Part shown: in pieces, positions 48,418 to 56,322 of the stretch
Position numbering within the stretch: the stretch's first letter is position 1
Layout: each line of letters opens with the position of its first letter
Assembly: GCF_001513975.1 (NCBI RefSeq)
Contig: NZ_KQ947984.1
Location: 558,001-622,000 of the forward strand
Length of the DNA stretch: 64,000 nucleotides
Source of the DNA: Streptomyces curacoi
GTDB lineage: Bacteria; Actinomycetota; Actinomycetes; Streptomycetales; Streptomycetaceae
Direction of reading: 5' to 3'
Program-made: the position numbers and the translations under genes
The notes under the pieces: generated by a model
Databases searched by the model: none
What the model saw: only the letters and a program-made list of their open reading frames with translations
What the model was told of the DNA's origin: nothing

Positions 48418-50097
48418 TTACACCCGAACCCACCACACCGTGGTGTCGCCCGGCACCTTCACCTCGCCGCCCGCCTCGCTCACCTCACCGCTGGTCAGCA
48501 GCAGACGCCCGTACGCCGGAGTCGTCACCGACTCCTGGCCGGTGTTGGCGACGCACACGAACTCCCCGCGCCGGAAGGCGAGGGCGCCCTCGGGTGCCTT
48601 CAGCCACTCCACCGAGTCGCCGGCGCCGAGGTCGGGCTGCTCGCGGCGGACGGCGAGGGCGGCGCGGTACAGCTCCAGGGTCGAGGCCGGGTCGCCGGTC
48701 TGGGCCTCGACGCTCAGCTCGCCCCAGCCCTGCGGCTGCGGCAGCCAGCTGCCACCCGCGCCGAAGCCGTACGACGATCCCGTGCGCGTCCACGGGATCG
48801 GCACCCGGCAGCCGTCACGGAAGCCGTCCTGGCCCTCGCCGCGGAAGTACGCGGGGTCCTGGCGTACCTCGTCCGGCAGGTCGACGACGTCCGGCAGGCC
48901 GAGCTCCTCGCCCTGGTAGATGTAGGCCGAACCGGGCAGGGCCAGCATGAGCAGGGTCGCCGCCCGTGCCCGCCGCAGACCGAGTGCGCGGTCGCCCGGC
49001 GTGCGGATCTGGGTGCCCAGGCCCGGCGGGTTCGCGAAGCGCGTCGCGTGGCGGGTCACATCGTGGTTGGACAGGACCCAGGTCGCCGGGGCGCCCACCG
49101 GGCGCATCGCCTCCAGCGTGCGGTCGACGACCTTGCGCAGTTCCTCCGCGTCCCAGTCCGTCGACAGGTACTGGAAGTTGAAGGCCTGGTGGAGCTCGTC
49201 GGGGCGGACGTAGTTCGCCGTGCGCTCGACCGTCGGGGTCCAGGCTTCGGCCACGAAGATCCGTTCACCCGCGTACTCGTCCAGGATGCGCCGCCACTGC
49301 CGGTAGATGGCGTGCACGCCGTCCTGGTCGAAGAACGGCATGACATCGTTGCCCAGCAGCTTGAGCTGGTCGTGGGAACCGAGGTCGGGCAGGCCCTCCG
49401 CCTTCACCAGGCCGTGCGCCACGTCGATCCGGAAGCCGTCGACGCCCATGTCGAGCCAGAAGCGGAGGATGGAGCGGAACTCGTCGCCGACGGCCGGGTG
49501 CTCCCAGTTGAAGTCCGGCTGCTCGGGGGCGAAGAGGTGGAGGTACCACTCGCCGGGGGTGCCGTCCGGTTCGGTGACCCGGGTCCAGGCCGGGCCGCCG
49601 AAGATGGACTCCCAGTCGTTGGGCGGGAGTTCGCCGTCCGCGCCCTTGCCGGGGCGGAAGTGGTAGCGGTCCCGGAGCGGGGAGCCGGGGCCTTCCGCGA
49701 CCGCCCGCTTGAACCACTCGTGCTGGTCGGAGGAGTGGTTCGGGACCAGGTCGACGATGATCCTCAGGCCCAGCTCATGGGCGTCGCGGATCAGCGCGTC
49801 GGCGTCGAGCAGGTTGCCGAACATGGGGTCGACGGCCCGGTAGTCGGCGACGTCGTAGCCGGCGTCGGCCTGCGGGGAGGCGTAGAAGGGGCTGAGCCAC
49901 ACGGCGTCCACGCCGAGGTCGCGCAGGTACGGCAGGCGGGAGCGTACGCCTTCCAGGTCGCCCATGCCGTCGCCGTTGCTGTCGGCGAAGCTGCGCGGAT
50001 AGACCTGGTAGATCACCGCGTCCCGCCACCAGTCGCGGCGCTTGACGACGGTGGCGACGGCGGAGTTCGGTGCCGGGTCGGCGGAGTGCTGGCTCAT
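48418..50097 (-). CDS. aglA: Alpha-glucosidase AglA (GH13)
   Basis: The 559-residue cytoplasmic enzyme hydrolyses imported maltose and short maltodextrins to glucose. It starts like oligo-1,6-/alpha-glucosidases (DAVIYQVYPRSFADSNGDGM) and has the four GH13 regions DLVPNHSSD, GFRIDVAHG, VAEAWTP and LSNHDVTRH. There is no signal peptide. The ATG at 50097 is used because AAGGA lies four to five bases upstream; an ATG eleven codons earlier has none. It is the last gene of malE-malF-malG-aglA, about 146 bp after malG. Confidence 0.95.
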   Translation of the reverse strand: MSQHSADPAPNSAVATVVKRRDWWRDAVIYQVYPRSFADSNGDGMGDLEGVRSRLPYLRDLGVDAVWLSPFYASPQADAGYDVADYRAVDPMFGNLLDADALIRDAHELGLRIIVDLVPNHSSDQHEWFKRAVAEGPGSPLRDRYHFRPGKGADGELPPNDWESIFGGPAWTRVTEPDGTPGEWYLHLFAPEQPDFNWEHPAVGDEFRSILRFWLDMGVDGFRIDVAHGLVKAEGLPDLGSHDQLKLLGNDVMPFFDQDGVHAIYRQWRRILDEYAGERIFVAEAWTPTVERTANYVRPDELHQAFNFQYLSTDWDAEELRKVVDRTLEAMRPVGAPATWVLSNHDVTRHATRFANPPGLGTQIRTPGDRALGLRRARAATLLMLALPGSAYIYQGEELGLPDVVDLPDEVRQDPAYFRGEGQDGFRDGCRVPIPWTRTGSSYGFGAGGSWLPQPQGWGELSVEAQTGDPASTLELYRAALAVRREQPDLGAGDSVEWLKAPEGALAFRRGEFVCVANTGQESVTTPAYGRLLLTSGEVSEAGGEVKVPGDTTVWWVRV

Positions 50098-50243
50098 GGC
50101 GTCCTTGGTACGTAACGGAGTTGAGGTCATGGGCGTGCGTGTACGACGTCGGGTGACGAGGCGGCCGCGGTGACAGCGGGGTCGGATGGGCACCGCGGCC
50201 GCCACCCGCGCGGCGAGCGCGCGGGAGTCTCGGGAAGGGGCGG

Positions 50244-51161
50244 TCAGCCCTTTGTGCCGCCCGCGGTGAGGCCGGTCACCAGGTTCTTCTGCACGAGGTA
50301 GAAGAACGCCGAGGCGGGTATCGCGATCAGCACGGCGGTGGCGGCCATCAGGTTGCGCTGGGCGTCGTGCTCGCTGACGAAGGTCTGCAGACCGACGGCG
50401 AAGGTGTACTTGGTGTCGGACAGCATGAACGTCGAGGCGAACGCGACCTCGCCGAAGGCCGTGAGGAAGGTGTAGAAGGCGGCGACCGCGAGGCCCGGCC
50501 TGGCGAGCGGCAGGATCAGTCGGGTGAACGTGCCGAAGGGGCTCAGTCCGTCGACGCGCCCCGCCTCGTCGATCTCGAACGGGATGGTGTCGAAGTAGCC
50601 CTTCATCAGCCACGCGCAGTACGGGACGACGGTCGAGCAGTAGACGAGGATGAGGCCGAGATAGGTGTCGATGAGCTGCAGGCTCGACAGGATCTGGTAC
50701 ATCGGCACCATGAGCACGGCCACCGGGAACATCTGGGTCACCAGGAGTACCCACATGAACTTCCGGTAGCCCGGGAAGCGCATCCGCGAGACCGCGTAGC
50801 CGGTGGTGGCGGAGATGATCACGCCGATGAGCGTGGTGCCGAGCACGACGACCATCGTGGTCAGCAGCCAGTCGAGGAACTTCGTCTCCTGGAGCACGAA
50901 CGTGTAGTTGGCGAACGTCATCTTGCCCCAGATGCCGCCCGGGTGGAGGTAGTCGTCCTTGTCCGGGCCGAGGGACAGGAAGACCAGCCAGGCGACCGGG
51001 AAGAGCGCGATGAGGCTCGCCACGATCAGTACGGCGTGGGAGACGAGGGACGTGCCGAGGCTGTTCTCGCCGCGCCGGCGCGGGCGCAGCCGGAAGGAGG
51101 CGAGGACCTGCGGGGTCACCGGGCGGTCGGCCTTGATCTCGGGGGGCGTAGCGGTGCTCAT
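50244..51161 (-). CDS. malG: Maltose/maltodextrin ABC permease MalG
   Basis: The 305-residue inner-membrane protein has six predicted transmembrane helices and the permease EAA loop (DEAGRVDGLSPFGTFTRLIL, about residue 210), which contacts the ATPase. It pairs with MalF. No ATPase gene is present; in Streptomyces the shared ATPase MsiK serves such transporters. ATG 51161 has CAGGAG at the right distance. The gap to malF is 13 bp. Confidence 0.95.
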   Translation of the reverse strand: MSTATPPEIKADRPVTPQVLASFRLRPRRRGENSLGTSLVSHAVLIVASLIALFPVAWLVFLSLGPDKDDYLHPGGIWGKMTFANYTFVLQETKFLDWLLTTMVVVLGTTLIGVIISATTGYAVSRMRFPGYRKFMWVLLVTQMFPVAVLMVPMYQILSSLQLIDTYLGLILVYCSTVVPYCAWLMKGYFDTIPFEIDEAGRVDGLSPFGTFTRLILPLARPGLAVAAFYTFLTAFGEVAFASTFMLSDTKYTFAVGLQTFVSEHDAQRNLMAATAVLIAIPASAFFYLVQKNLVTGLTAGGTKG

Positions 51162-51174
51162 GGTGACTCCTGCC

Positions 51175-52179
51175 TCAGATCGCGAGCTGCTGGTCATTGC
51201 GGTTCAGCCAGCGGCGGTAGAAGGAGGTGAAGACGATCAGGATGGCCAACAGCAGGATGCCGTAGGCGGCCGACTGCGCGAAGTCGCGCGGCTGCTGTCC
51301 GAAGCCGAGGTAGTAGGCCCAGGTGACGAGGATCTGCGCGTCGGGGGCGGTGTTGCCGAACAGCAGGAAGATGATGGCGAACTGGTTGAAGGTCCAGATG
51401 ATGCCGAGCAGCACGACGGTGGAGCTGACGGTCCGCAGGCCCGGCAGGGTGACATACCTGAAGCGCTGCCAGGCGCTGGCGCCGTCCATCTCGGCCGCCT
51501 CGTACAGCGAGCCGTCGATGGACTGCAGTCCGCCGAGCAGCGACAGCATCATGAAGGGCACGCCGCACCAGGTGTTGACCATGATCGCGGCGAACCGCTG
51601 CCAGAAGGTGTCCTCCAGCCACAGCGGTGTCGGCAGGTGCAGGGTCTCCAGGGCGGAGTTGATGATGCCGCCGTCCGCGAGCATGAACCGCCAGCCGAAG
51701 ACGGTGACGAAGGTGGGCACGGCCCACGGCAGGACGAGGATGATCCGGTAGAGGGTCCGGCCGCGCAGCTTCTGGTTGAGCAGCAGGGCGAGGCTCAGGC
51801 CGATCGTGTAGTGCAGGGTGACGCAGGCGGCCGTCCAGACGATCGTCCAGATGAAGTGCGACCAGAAGCGGTCGTACGCCGTCTCGCCCCACAGGATGTC
51901 GGCGTAGTTGTCGAAGCCGATGAACTTGTAGGTGGCCTCGATCTCGTTGACGCCGATGGTGCGGGCGCTGTTGAGGCTGTTGGCGTCGGTGAGGGTGAGA
52001 TAGAAGCCGTACACCAGCGGGTAGATCACGAGGACGCCGAGGACGATCACGACCGGGGCGATCATCGCATATGCGTACCAGTGCTTCTGGTAGCCGTGCT
52101 TGAGGCGCTGGAGCGGCCCGGGGCGGGGTCCGCGGTCACCTCGGGTTTTCCCTGTCGCACGGTCGATGGCGACTGTCAT
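51175..52179 (-). CDS. malF: Maltose/maltodextrin ABC permease MalF
   Basis: The 334-residue membrane protein has six main hydrophobic helices starting with WYAYAMIAPVVIVLGVLVIY, and the EAA loop YEAAEMDGASAWQRFRYVTL. Together with MalG it forms the channel for maltodextrins delivered by MalE. It lies 112 bp after malE, with a large hairpin in between. Confidence 0.95.
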   Translation of the reverse strand: MTVAIDRATGKTRGDRGPRPGPLQRLKHGYQKHWYAYAMIAPVVIVLGVLVIYPLVYGFYLTLTDANSLNSARTIGVNEIEATYKFIGFDNYADILWGETAYDRFWSHFIWTIVWTAACVTLHYTIGLSLALLLNQKLRGRTLYRIILVLPWAVPTFVTVFGWRFMLADGGIINSALETLHLPTPLWLEDTFWQRFAAIMVNTWCGVPFMMLSLLGGLQSIDGSLYEAAEMDGASAWQRFRYVTLPGLRTVSSTVVLLGIIWTFNQFAIIFLLFGNTAPDAQILVTWAYYLGFGQQPRDFAQSAAYGILLLAILIVFTSFYRRWLNRNDQQLAI

Positions 52180-52235
52180 GGTTCGACAACCTTCTCGAAG
52201 ATCAGCAGATCAAGGGGTGTACGGCGCGCAGGCCG

Positions 52236-52284
52236 GTGACCACCGGATCGCTCCCCCCATGATTCAGGGCGATCCGGTGGTCAC
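52236..52284 (-). terminator. Intercistronic hairpin between malE and malF
   Basis: GTGACCACCGGATCGC (52236-52251) is perfectly complementary to GCGATCCGGTGGTCAC (52269-52284), a 16-bp stem with a 17-base loop starting seven bases past the malE stop. Such hairpins after binding-protein genes protect or partially end the transcript, raising MalE over MalF and MalG. Confidence 0.82.
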
Positions 52285-52290
52285 TCGGGG

Positions 52291-53559
52291 TCACTTGCTG
52301 AAGTCCGGCACCAGCTTGGCGATGGCGACCTCGGCGTTGCTCAGGCCCTTGTCCAGGGACTCCTTGCCGCCGGCGACCTTCAGCAGCTCGGTGTCCAGCG
52401 GGCCCCACAGGGAGCTGTACTCGGGCAGGGCCGGGCGCGGCTGGGCGGCGCCGAGGACGGTCTGGTAGCCGGCGATGCCCGGGTCGGCCTTGACCTTGGC
52501 GGTGTAGGCGTCGTCGCGGGTGGGCAGCGTGGAGTTCTTCAGGGCGATGGTCTCCTGGGCCTTCGCCGAGGTCATGAACTTCACGAACTTCAGCGCGGCC
52601 TCCTGGTGCGCCTTGTCGGAACCGGCGTACACGGAGAGGTTGTGGCCGCCGGTCGGGGCGCCCGCCTTGCCGGCGGAGCCGGCCGGGACGGTGGCGATGC
52701 CGAGGTTGTTCTTGTCCTTGAACGCCGAGCCCTTGTAGAAGTTGGTGATCTCCCACGGGCCCTGCATGATCGCGGCGACCTTGCCGTTGACGAACGCCTC
52801 CTGGATGTGGGCGTAGGCGTCGGCGGTGGTGTCGGCCTTGTGCAGGCCCTTGCCGTCGAAGAGGCTCAGCCAGGTCTGGTAGCCCTTCTTGGCCTCGGGC
52901 GAGGCGACGGTGATCTTCTTGGCGTCGGCGTCGACGGTGTCGGTGCCCTCGCCGTAGAGGAACGTCTGGGCGTAGTAGGCCTGGGTGGAGCCCCAGTAGC
53001 CGTCGACGCCGGTCTTGGCCTTGATCGTGGCGGCGGCCTTCTTCAGGTCGCCCCAGGTCTTGGGGGCCTCGACGCCGGCCTTCTCGAACAGTTCCTTGTT
53101 GTAGACGAGGGCGAGGGTGTCCGTGGTGAACGGAACCCCGTAGACCTTGTCCTCGTACTTGGCCTGCTCGATCAGGTTGGGCTTGAACTTGTCCTGCTCG
53201 GCGAGGGCCTCGGTGCCGTCCAGCGGCAGGAAGAAGCCCTTCTTGGCGAAGGCGGGCGTCCAGCCGACCTCGGAGCGCAGGATGTCCGGGGCGCCCTTGG
53301 AACCGGCGGCGGTGTCGAACTTGTTCTGGGCCTGGTCGAAGGGGACGTTGACGTACTTGACCTTGATGTCCTTGTTGGCGGCCTCGAACTCCTTGACCAG
53401 GGCCTGGTACGTCGGCGCCTCGTTGGTGGCGTTGGAGGTGTCCCACCAGGTGATGGTGACCGGCCCGTCGGCACTGTCGCCGCTGTCACTTCCGCCGCAG
53501 GCCGTCGCCGCGAGAGCGAGGGACGCCACCAGCGCGGTGGCCGCTATGCCACGCCGCAT
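52291..53559 (-). CDS. malE: Maltose/maltodextrin-binding lipoprotein MalE
   Basis: The 422-residue protein is an ABC solute-binding protein of the sugar-specific SBP family 1. It has a lipoprotein signal with lipobox LAATACGG (Cys21), a Gly/Ser/Asp linker and a two-lobed domain with EFEAANKDIKVKYVNVPFDQ, GVPFTTDTLALVYNKELFEK and AAIMQGPWEITNF. It captures maltodextrins at the membrane surface for MalFG. AAGGAG lies six bases before ATG 53559. It is divergent from malR, and the shared gap carries several CTTGC/TGCAAG repeats. Confidence 0.96.
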   Translation of the reverse strand: MRRGIAATALVASLALAATACGGSDSGDSADGPVTITWWDTSNATNEAPTYQALVKEFEAANKDIKVKYVNVPFDQAQNKFDTAAGSKGAPDILRSEVGWTPAFAKKGFFLPLDGTEALAEQDKFKPNLIEQAKYEDKVYGVPFTTDTLALVYNKELFEKAGVEAPKTWGDLKKAAATIKAKTGVDGYWGSTQAYYAQTFLYGEGTDTVDADAKKITVASPEAKKGYQTWLSLFDGKGLHKADTTADAYAHIQEAFVNGKVAAIMQGPWEITNFYKGSAFKDKNNLGIATVPAGSAGKAGAPTGGHNLSVYAGSDKAHQEAALKFVKFMTSAKAQETIALKNSTLPTRDDAYTAKVKADPGIAGYQTVLGAAQPRPALPEYSSLWGPLDTELLKVAGGKESLDKGLSNAEVAIAKLVPDFSK

Positions 53560-53673
53560 GAGTTCTCCTTGAGGGTGAAAGCCCGTGTGTGCAGGGGCGG
53601 CCCCGTCTGCCTGACCCTGCTGTATTGCCGACCGCGCCGTTGCCGCCGCCGGGCGACGTGAACGTAACAGCGA

Positions 53674-53713
53674 TGCAATCCTTGCGAAAGACCTTGCAGA
53701 AAAAAAGTGCAAG
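53674..53713 (-). promoter_or_regulatory. MalR operator region in front of malE
   Basis: TGCAAT (53674), CTTGCG (53681) and CTTGCA (53693), 12 bp apart, plus TGCAAG (53708-53713) cluster in an AT-richer stretch about 115-155 bp before malE. Direct and inverted copies of CTTGC(A) are the known hallmark of MalR/AglR-type control in Streptomyces. Confidence 0.72.
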
Positions 53714-53799
53714 AGATCTCCGAAGTTATCCGTGCGTGACCTGTCGGCGACCGTCGTGAGACGCTTCTTTTCAGGGGTGGAGCGGTACGGGGCCGGTTG

Positions 53800-53822
53800 T
53801 GCAAGACTCTGCAAGCTCTTGC
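53800..53822 (+). promoter_or_regulatory. MalR operator in front of malR (autoregulation)
   Basis: TGCAAG (53800-53805), TGCAAG (53810-53815) and CTTGC (53818-53822) lie within 23 bp, two direct copies one helix turn apart and one inverted copy, upstream of malR. Confidence 0.7.
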
Positions 53823-53938
53823 CATCACTTTCACGAGGGAGCGCGATGACACAGCAGTCCGGGCCGGGCCGGTCAACAGGTCGCCCACGGCGTCCGATTG
53901 GTGTGCAAGGCGAGACCTGGCCGGTACAGTCCCACCCT

Positions 53939-54973
53939 GTGACCACACGGCTTGCCGACATCGCTGCTCAGGCGGGGGTGAGCGAAGCGACCGTCAGCCG
54001 CGTCCTCAACGGGAAGCCGGGCGTCGCCGCCACCACTCGCCAGTCCGTGCTGGCCGCACTCGACGTGCTGGGCTACGAGCGTCCGGTGCGGCTGCGGCAA
54101 CGCAGCGAGGGCCTGGTGGGCCTGATCACCCCCGAGCTGGAGAATCCGATATTCCCGGCGCTGGCCCAGGTCATCGGCCAGGCCCTGACCCGGCAGGGCT
54201 ACACCCCGGTGCTGGCCACCCAGACGCCGGGCGGCTCGACGGAGGACGAGCTCACCGAGATGCTCGTCGACCGCGGAGTGGCCGGCATCATCTACGTCTC
54301 CGGACTGCACGCGGACACCACCGCCGACATGCAGCGCTACGAGCGCCTGCGCGCGCAGGGCGTGCCCTTCGTCCTGGTGGACGGCTTCTCCCCCAAGGTC
54401 CAGGCGCCGTTCATCTCGCCGGACGACCGAGCGGCCATGACCCTGGCGGTCACCCACCTCGCCTCCCTGGGCCACACCCGCATCGGCCTCGCGCTCGGCC
54501 CCAAGCGTTTCGTCCCGGTCCAGCGCAAGATCGAGGGCTTCGTCCGCACGATGCAGGACCAGCTGAACCTGCCGGCGAACGTCATAGAGACCGAACTGAT
54601 CCAGCACTCCCTGTACACGCTGGAGGGCGGCCAGGCCGCCGCCACGGCCCTCATCGACCGCGACTGCACCGCGGTCGTCTGCGCCAGCGACATGATGGCC
54701 CTGGGCGCGATACGGGCGGCCCGGCAGCGCGGCCTGGAAGTCCCGACGGACATCTCGGTCGTCGGCTTCGACGACTCCCCGCTGATCGCCTTCACCGACC
54801 CTCCCCTGACCACGGTCCGCAAGCCGGTGCCGGCGATGGGGCAGGCGGCGGTGCGCACGCTGCTGGAGGAGATCGGCGGGACCCCGGCCCCCCACAGCGA
54901 GTTCGTGTTCATGCCGGAGCTGGTGGTGCGCGGATCGACGGCTTCGGCACCCGGCAACAAGAAACAAGCCTGA
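53939..54973 (+). CDS. malR: LacI-family maltose regulator MalR
   Basis: The 344-residue protein has a LacI helix-turn-helix at its start (TTRLADIAAQAGVSEATVSR VLNGK, broken here for length) and a periplasmic-binding-protein-like effector domain (GLVGLITPELENPIFPAL onward, with ISVVGFDDSPLIAF). GTG 53939 gives the start position and length I recall for S. coelicolor MalR. An alternative ATG at 53846 has a better ribosome site (GAGGGAG) and would add 31 residues, so the start is not settled. It should repress malEFG-aglA, itself and probably pulA and the amylase gene until maltodextrins are present. Confidence 0.93.
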   Translation: MTTRLADIAAQAGVSEATVSRVLNGKPGVAATTRQSVLAALDVLGYERPVRLRQRSEGLVGLITPELENPIFPALAQVIGQALTRQGYTPVLATQTPGGSTEDELTEMLVDRGVAGIIYVSGLHADTTADMQRYERLRAQGVPFVLVDGFSPKVQAPFISPDDRAAMTLAVTHLASLGHTRIGLALGPKRFVPVQRKIEGFVRTMQDQLNLPANVIETELIQHSLYTLEGGQAAATALIDRDCTAVVCASDMMALGAIRAARQRGLEVPTDISVVGFDDSPLIAFTDPPLTTVRKPVPAMGQAAVRTLLEEIGGTPAPHSEFVFMPELVVRGSTASAPGNKKQA

Positions 54974-55115
54974 GTCGTCCCTAAGACGGAGGCCCCGCAC
55001 CGCCACCCCTGCCCCGGTAGGAGGATGGGGGTATACGCCGGCTGTAGAACATGCGTCCTGAACCCAACCGGGGGATGATCGGTCGGGGAAGGCTTTTCTG
55101 GCAGACTCTGTGCCC

Positions 55116-56090
55116 ATGGGTGACACGACCGTGACGACACTGGGAGGCCGCGAAGCGGCCGTTCCTCCTCCCGTCGCGGACGAGACGGGGCAAAACCCCC
55201 TGCGCCGACCGCGCACCCCGCGCCGCCCTCGCCTCTGGTTCGAGATCCTGCTGATCGCGGTGAGTTACTGGACGTACTCACTCATTCGCAACGCGGTACC
55301 GGAGCAGAAGGCCGAGGCTCTGCGCAACGCCGACTGGCTCTGGAAGCTCGAACACCAACTGGGCATCGCCGTCGAGGAGTCGATCAACCACACCGTGAAC
55401 TCGGTGACTTGGCTCATCGTCGGCATGAACTACTACTACGCGACGCTGCACTTCGTCGTGACCCTCGGCGTCCTGGTCTGGCTCTACCGCAGCCACCCCG
55501 GCCGCTACGCGGCGACCCGCCTGGTCCTCTTCGCCACCACGGGTGTGGCCCTGGTCGGTTACTACCTGTACCCGCTCGCTCCCCCACGGCTGATGGTCGG
55601 CGGCGGCTTCATCGACACGGTGCTGGTCCACGACACCTGGGGTTCGATGGCCTCGGGCGACCTGAAGAACATGTCGAACCAGTACGCCGCGATGCCGTCC
55701 ATGCACATCGGCTGGTCGGTCTGGAGCGGCCTGACGATCTTCGCCCTGGCGAGGATCCCCTGGGTCCGCGTCCTGGGCGTGCTCTACCCGGCGGCCACCC
55801 TCGTCGTGATCGTCGCAACGGCCAACCACTTCTGGCTGGACGCGGTGGGCGGCATCCTCTGCCTGGCCTTCGGCTACACGGTGGCACGCCTCTGGTACGG
55901 AGCGCTGCCGCACGCCCTCCCGAAACGGGTGGGCACGCGCCCGCACCCGCCCACGGCGGAGAGGGAACGCGCCGGGGGGCGTCCGCCCGCAGCGGCCGAC
56001 GTCAACGCCGAGCCCCCCACCGAGGAACCGAGCCACCGGACCGAGGACGGACACCCCCCCGCGCGGCCCCGCCCCACGACCCACGCGTAG
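55116..56090 (+). CDS. PAP2/inositolphosphotransferase-like membrane enzyme
   Basis: The 324-residue protein has about six transmembrane helices and the PAP2 phosphatase/phosphotransferase signatures PLAPPRLM, AMPSMHIGWSVW and ATANHFWLDAVGG (the histidines of the last two form the active site). Close relatives act on lipid-linked phosphates or transfer phosphoinositol. The long N-terminal (about 40) and Pro/Arg-rich C-terminal (about 60) tails are probably disordered. GTG 55110 is an alternative start; neither has a clear ribosome site. Confidence 0.88.
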   Translation: MGDTTVTTLGGREAAVPPPVADETGQNPLRRPRTPRRPRLWFEILLIAVSYWTYSLIRNAVPEQKAEALRNADWLWKLEHQLGIAVEESINHTVNSVTWLIVGMNYYYATLHFVVTLGVLVWLYRSHPGRYAATRLVLFATTGVALVGYYLYPLAPPRLMVGGGFIDTVLVHDTWGSMASGDLKNMSNQYAAMPSMHIGWSVWSGLTIFALARIPWVRVLGVLYPAATLVVIVATANHFWLDAVGGILCLAFGYTVARLWYGALPHALPKRVGTRPHPPTAERERAGGRPPAAADVNAEPPTEEPSHRTEDGHPPARPRPTTHA

Positions 56091-56109
56091 GCGCTACGCG
56101 CGGCCCCAC

Positions 56110-56320
56110 GGAACCCCCGCACGGACCGACGCAGGCATCGACGCGCACTCCCACGCACCGCGCAGGCCGCCGCACGCATCGCGACCCCCACGCACCGCGC
56201 ACAGCCCGCCGCACGCATCGCGACCCCCACGAGCCGCGCACCGGACCGCCGCAGGCATAGCGCGCACCCACCGTCCCCGCACCGGCGGCGCGGGCTCGCG
56301 CGCACCCCACGGAACCGCAG
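56110..56320. repeat. Imperfect 37-39 bp tandem repeats between convergent genes
   Basis: Units beginning CACGCACCGCGCA and containing CCGCCGCACGCATCGCGACC occur near 56152 and 56189, with a diverged copy near 56228 and fragments on both sides. The block fills the gap between the PAP2-like gene and glnE, and I see no gene in it. Confidence 0.7.
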
Positions 56321-56322
56321 CC

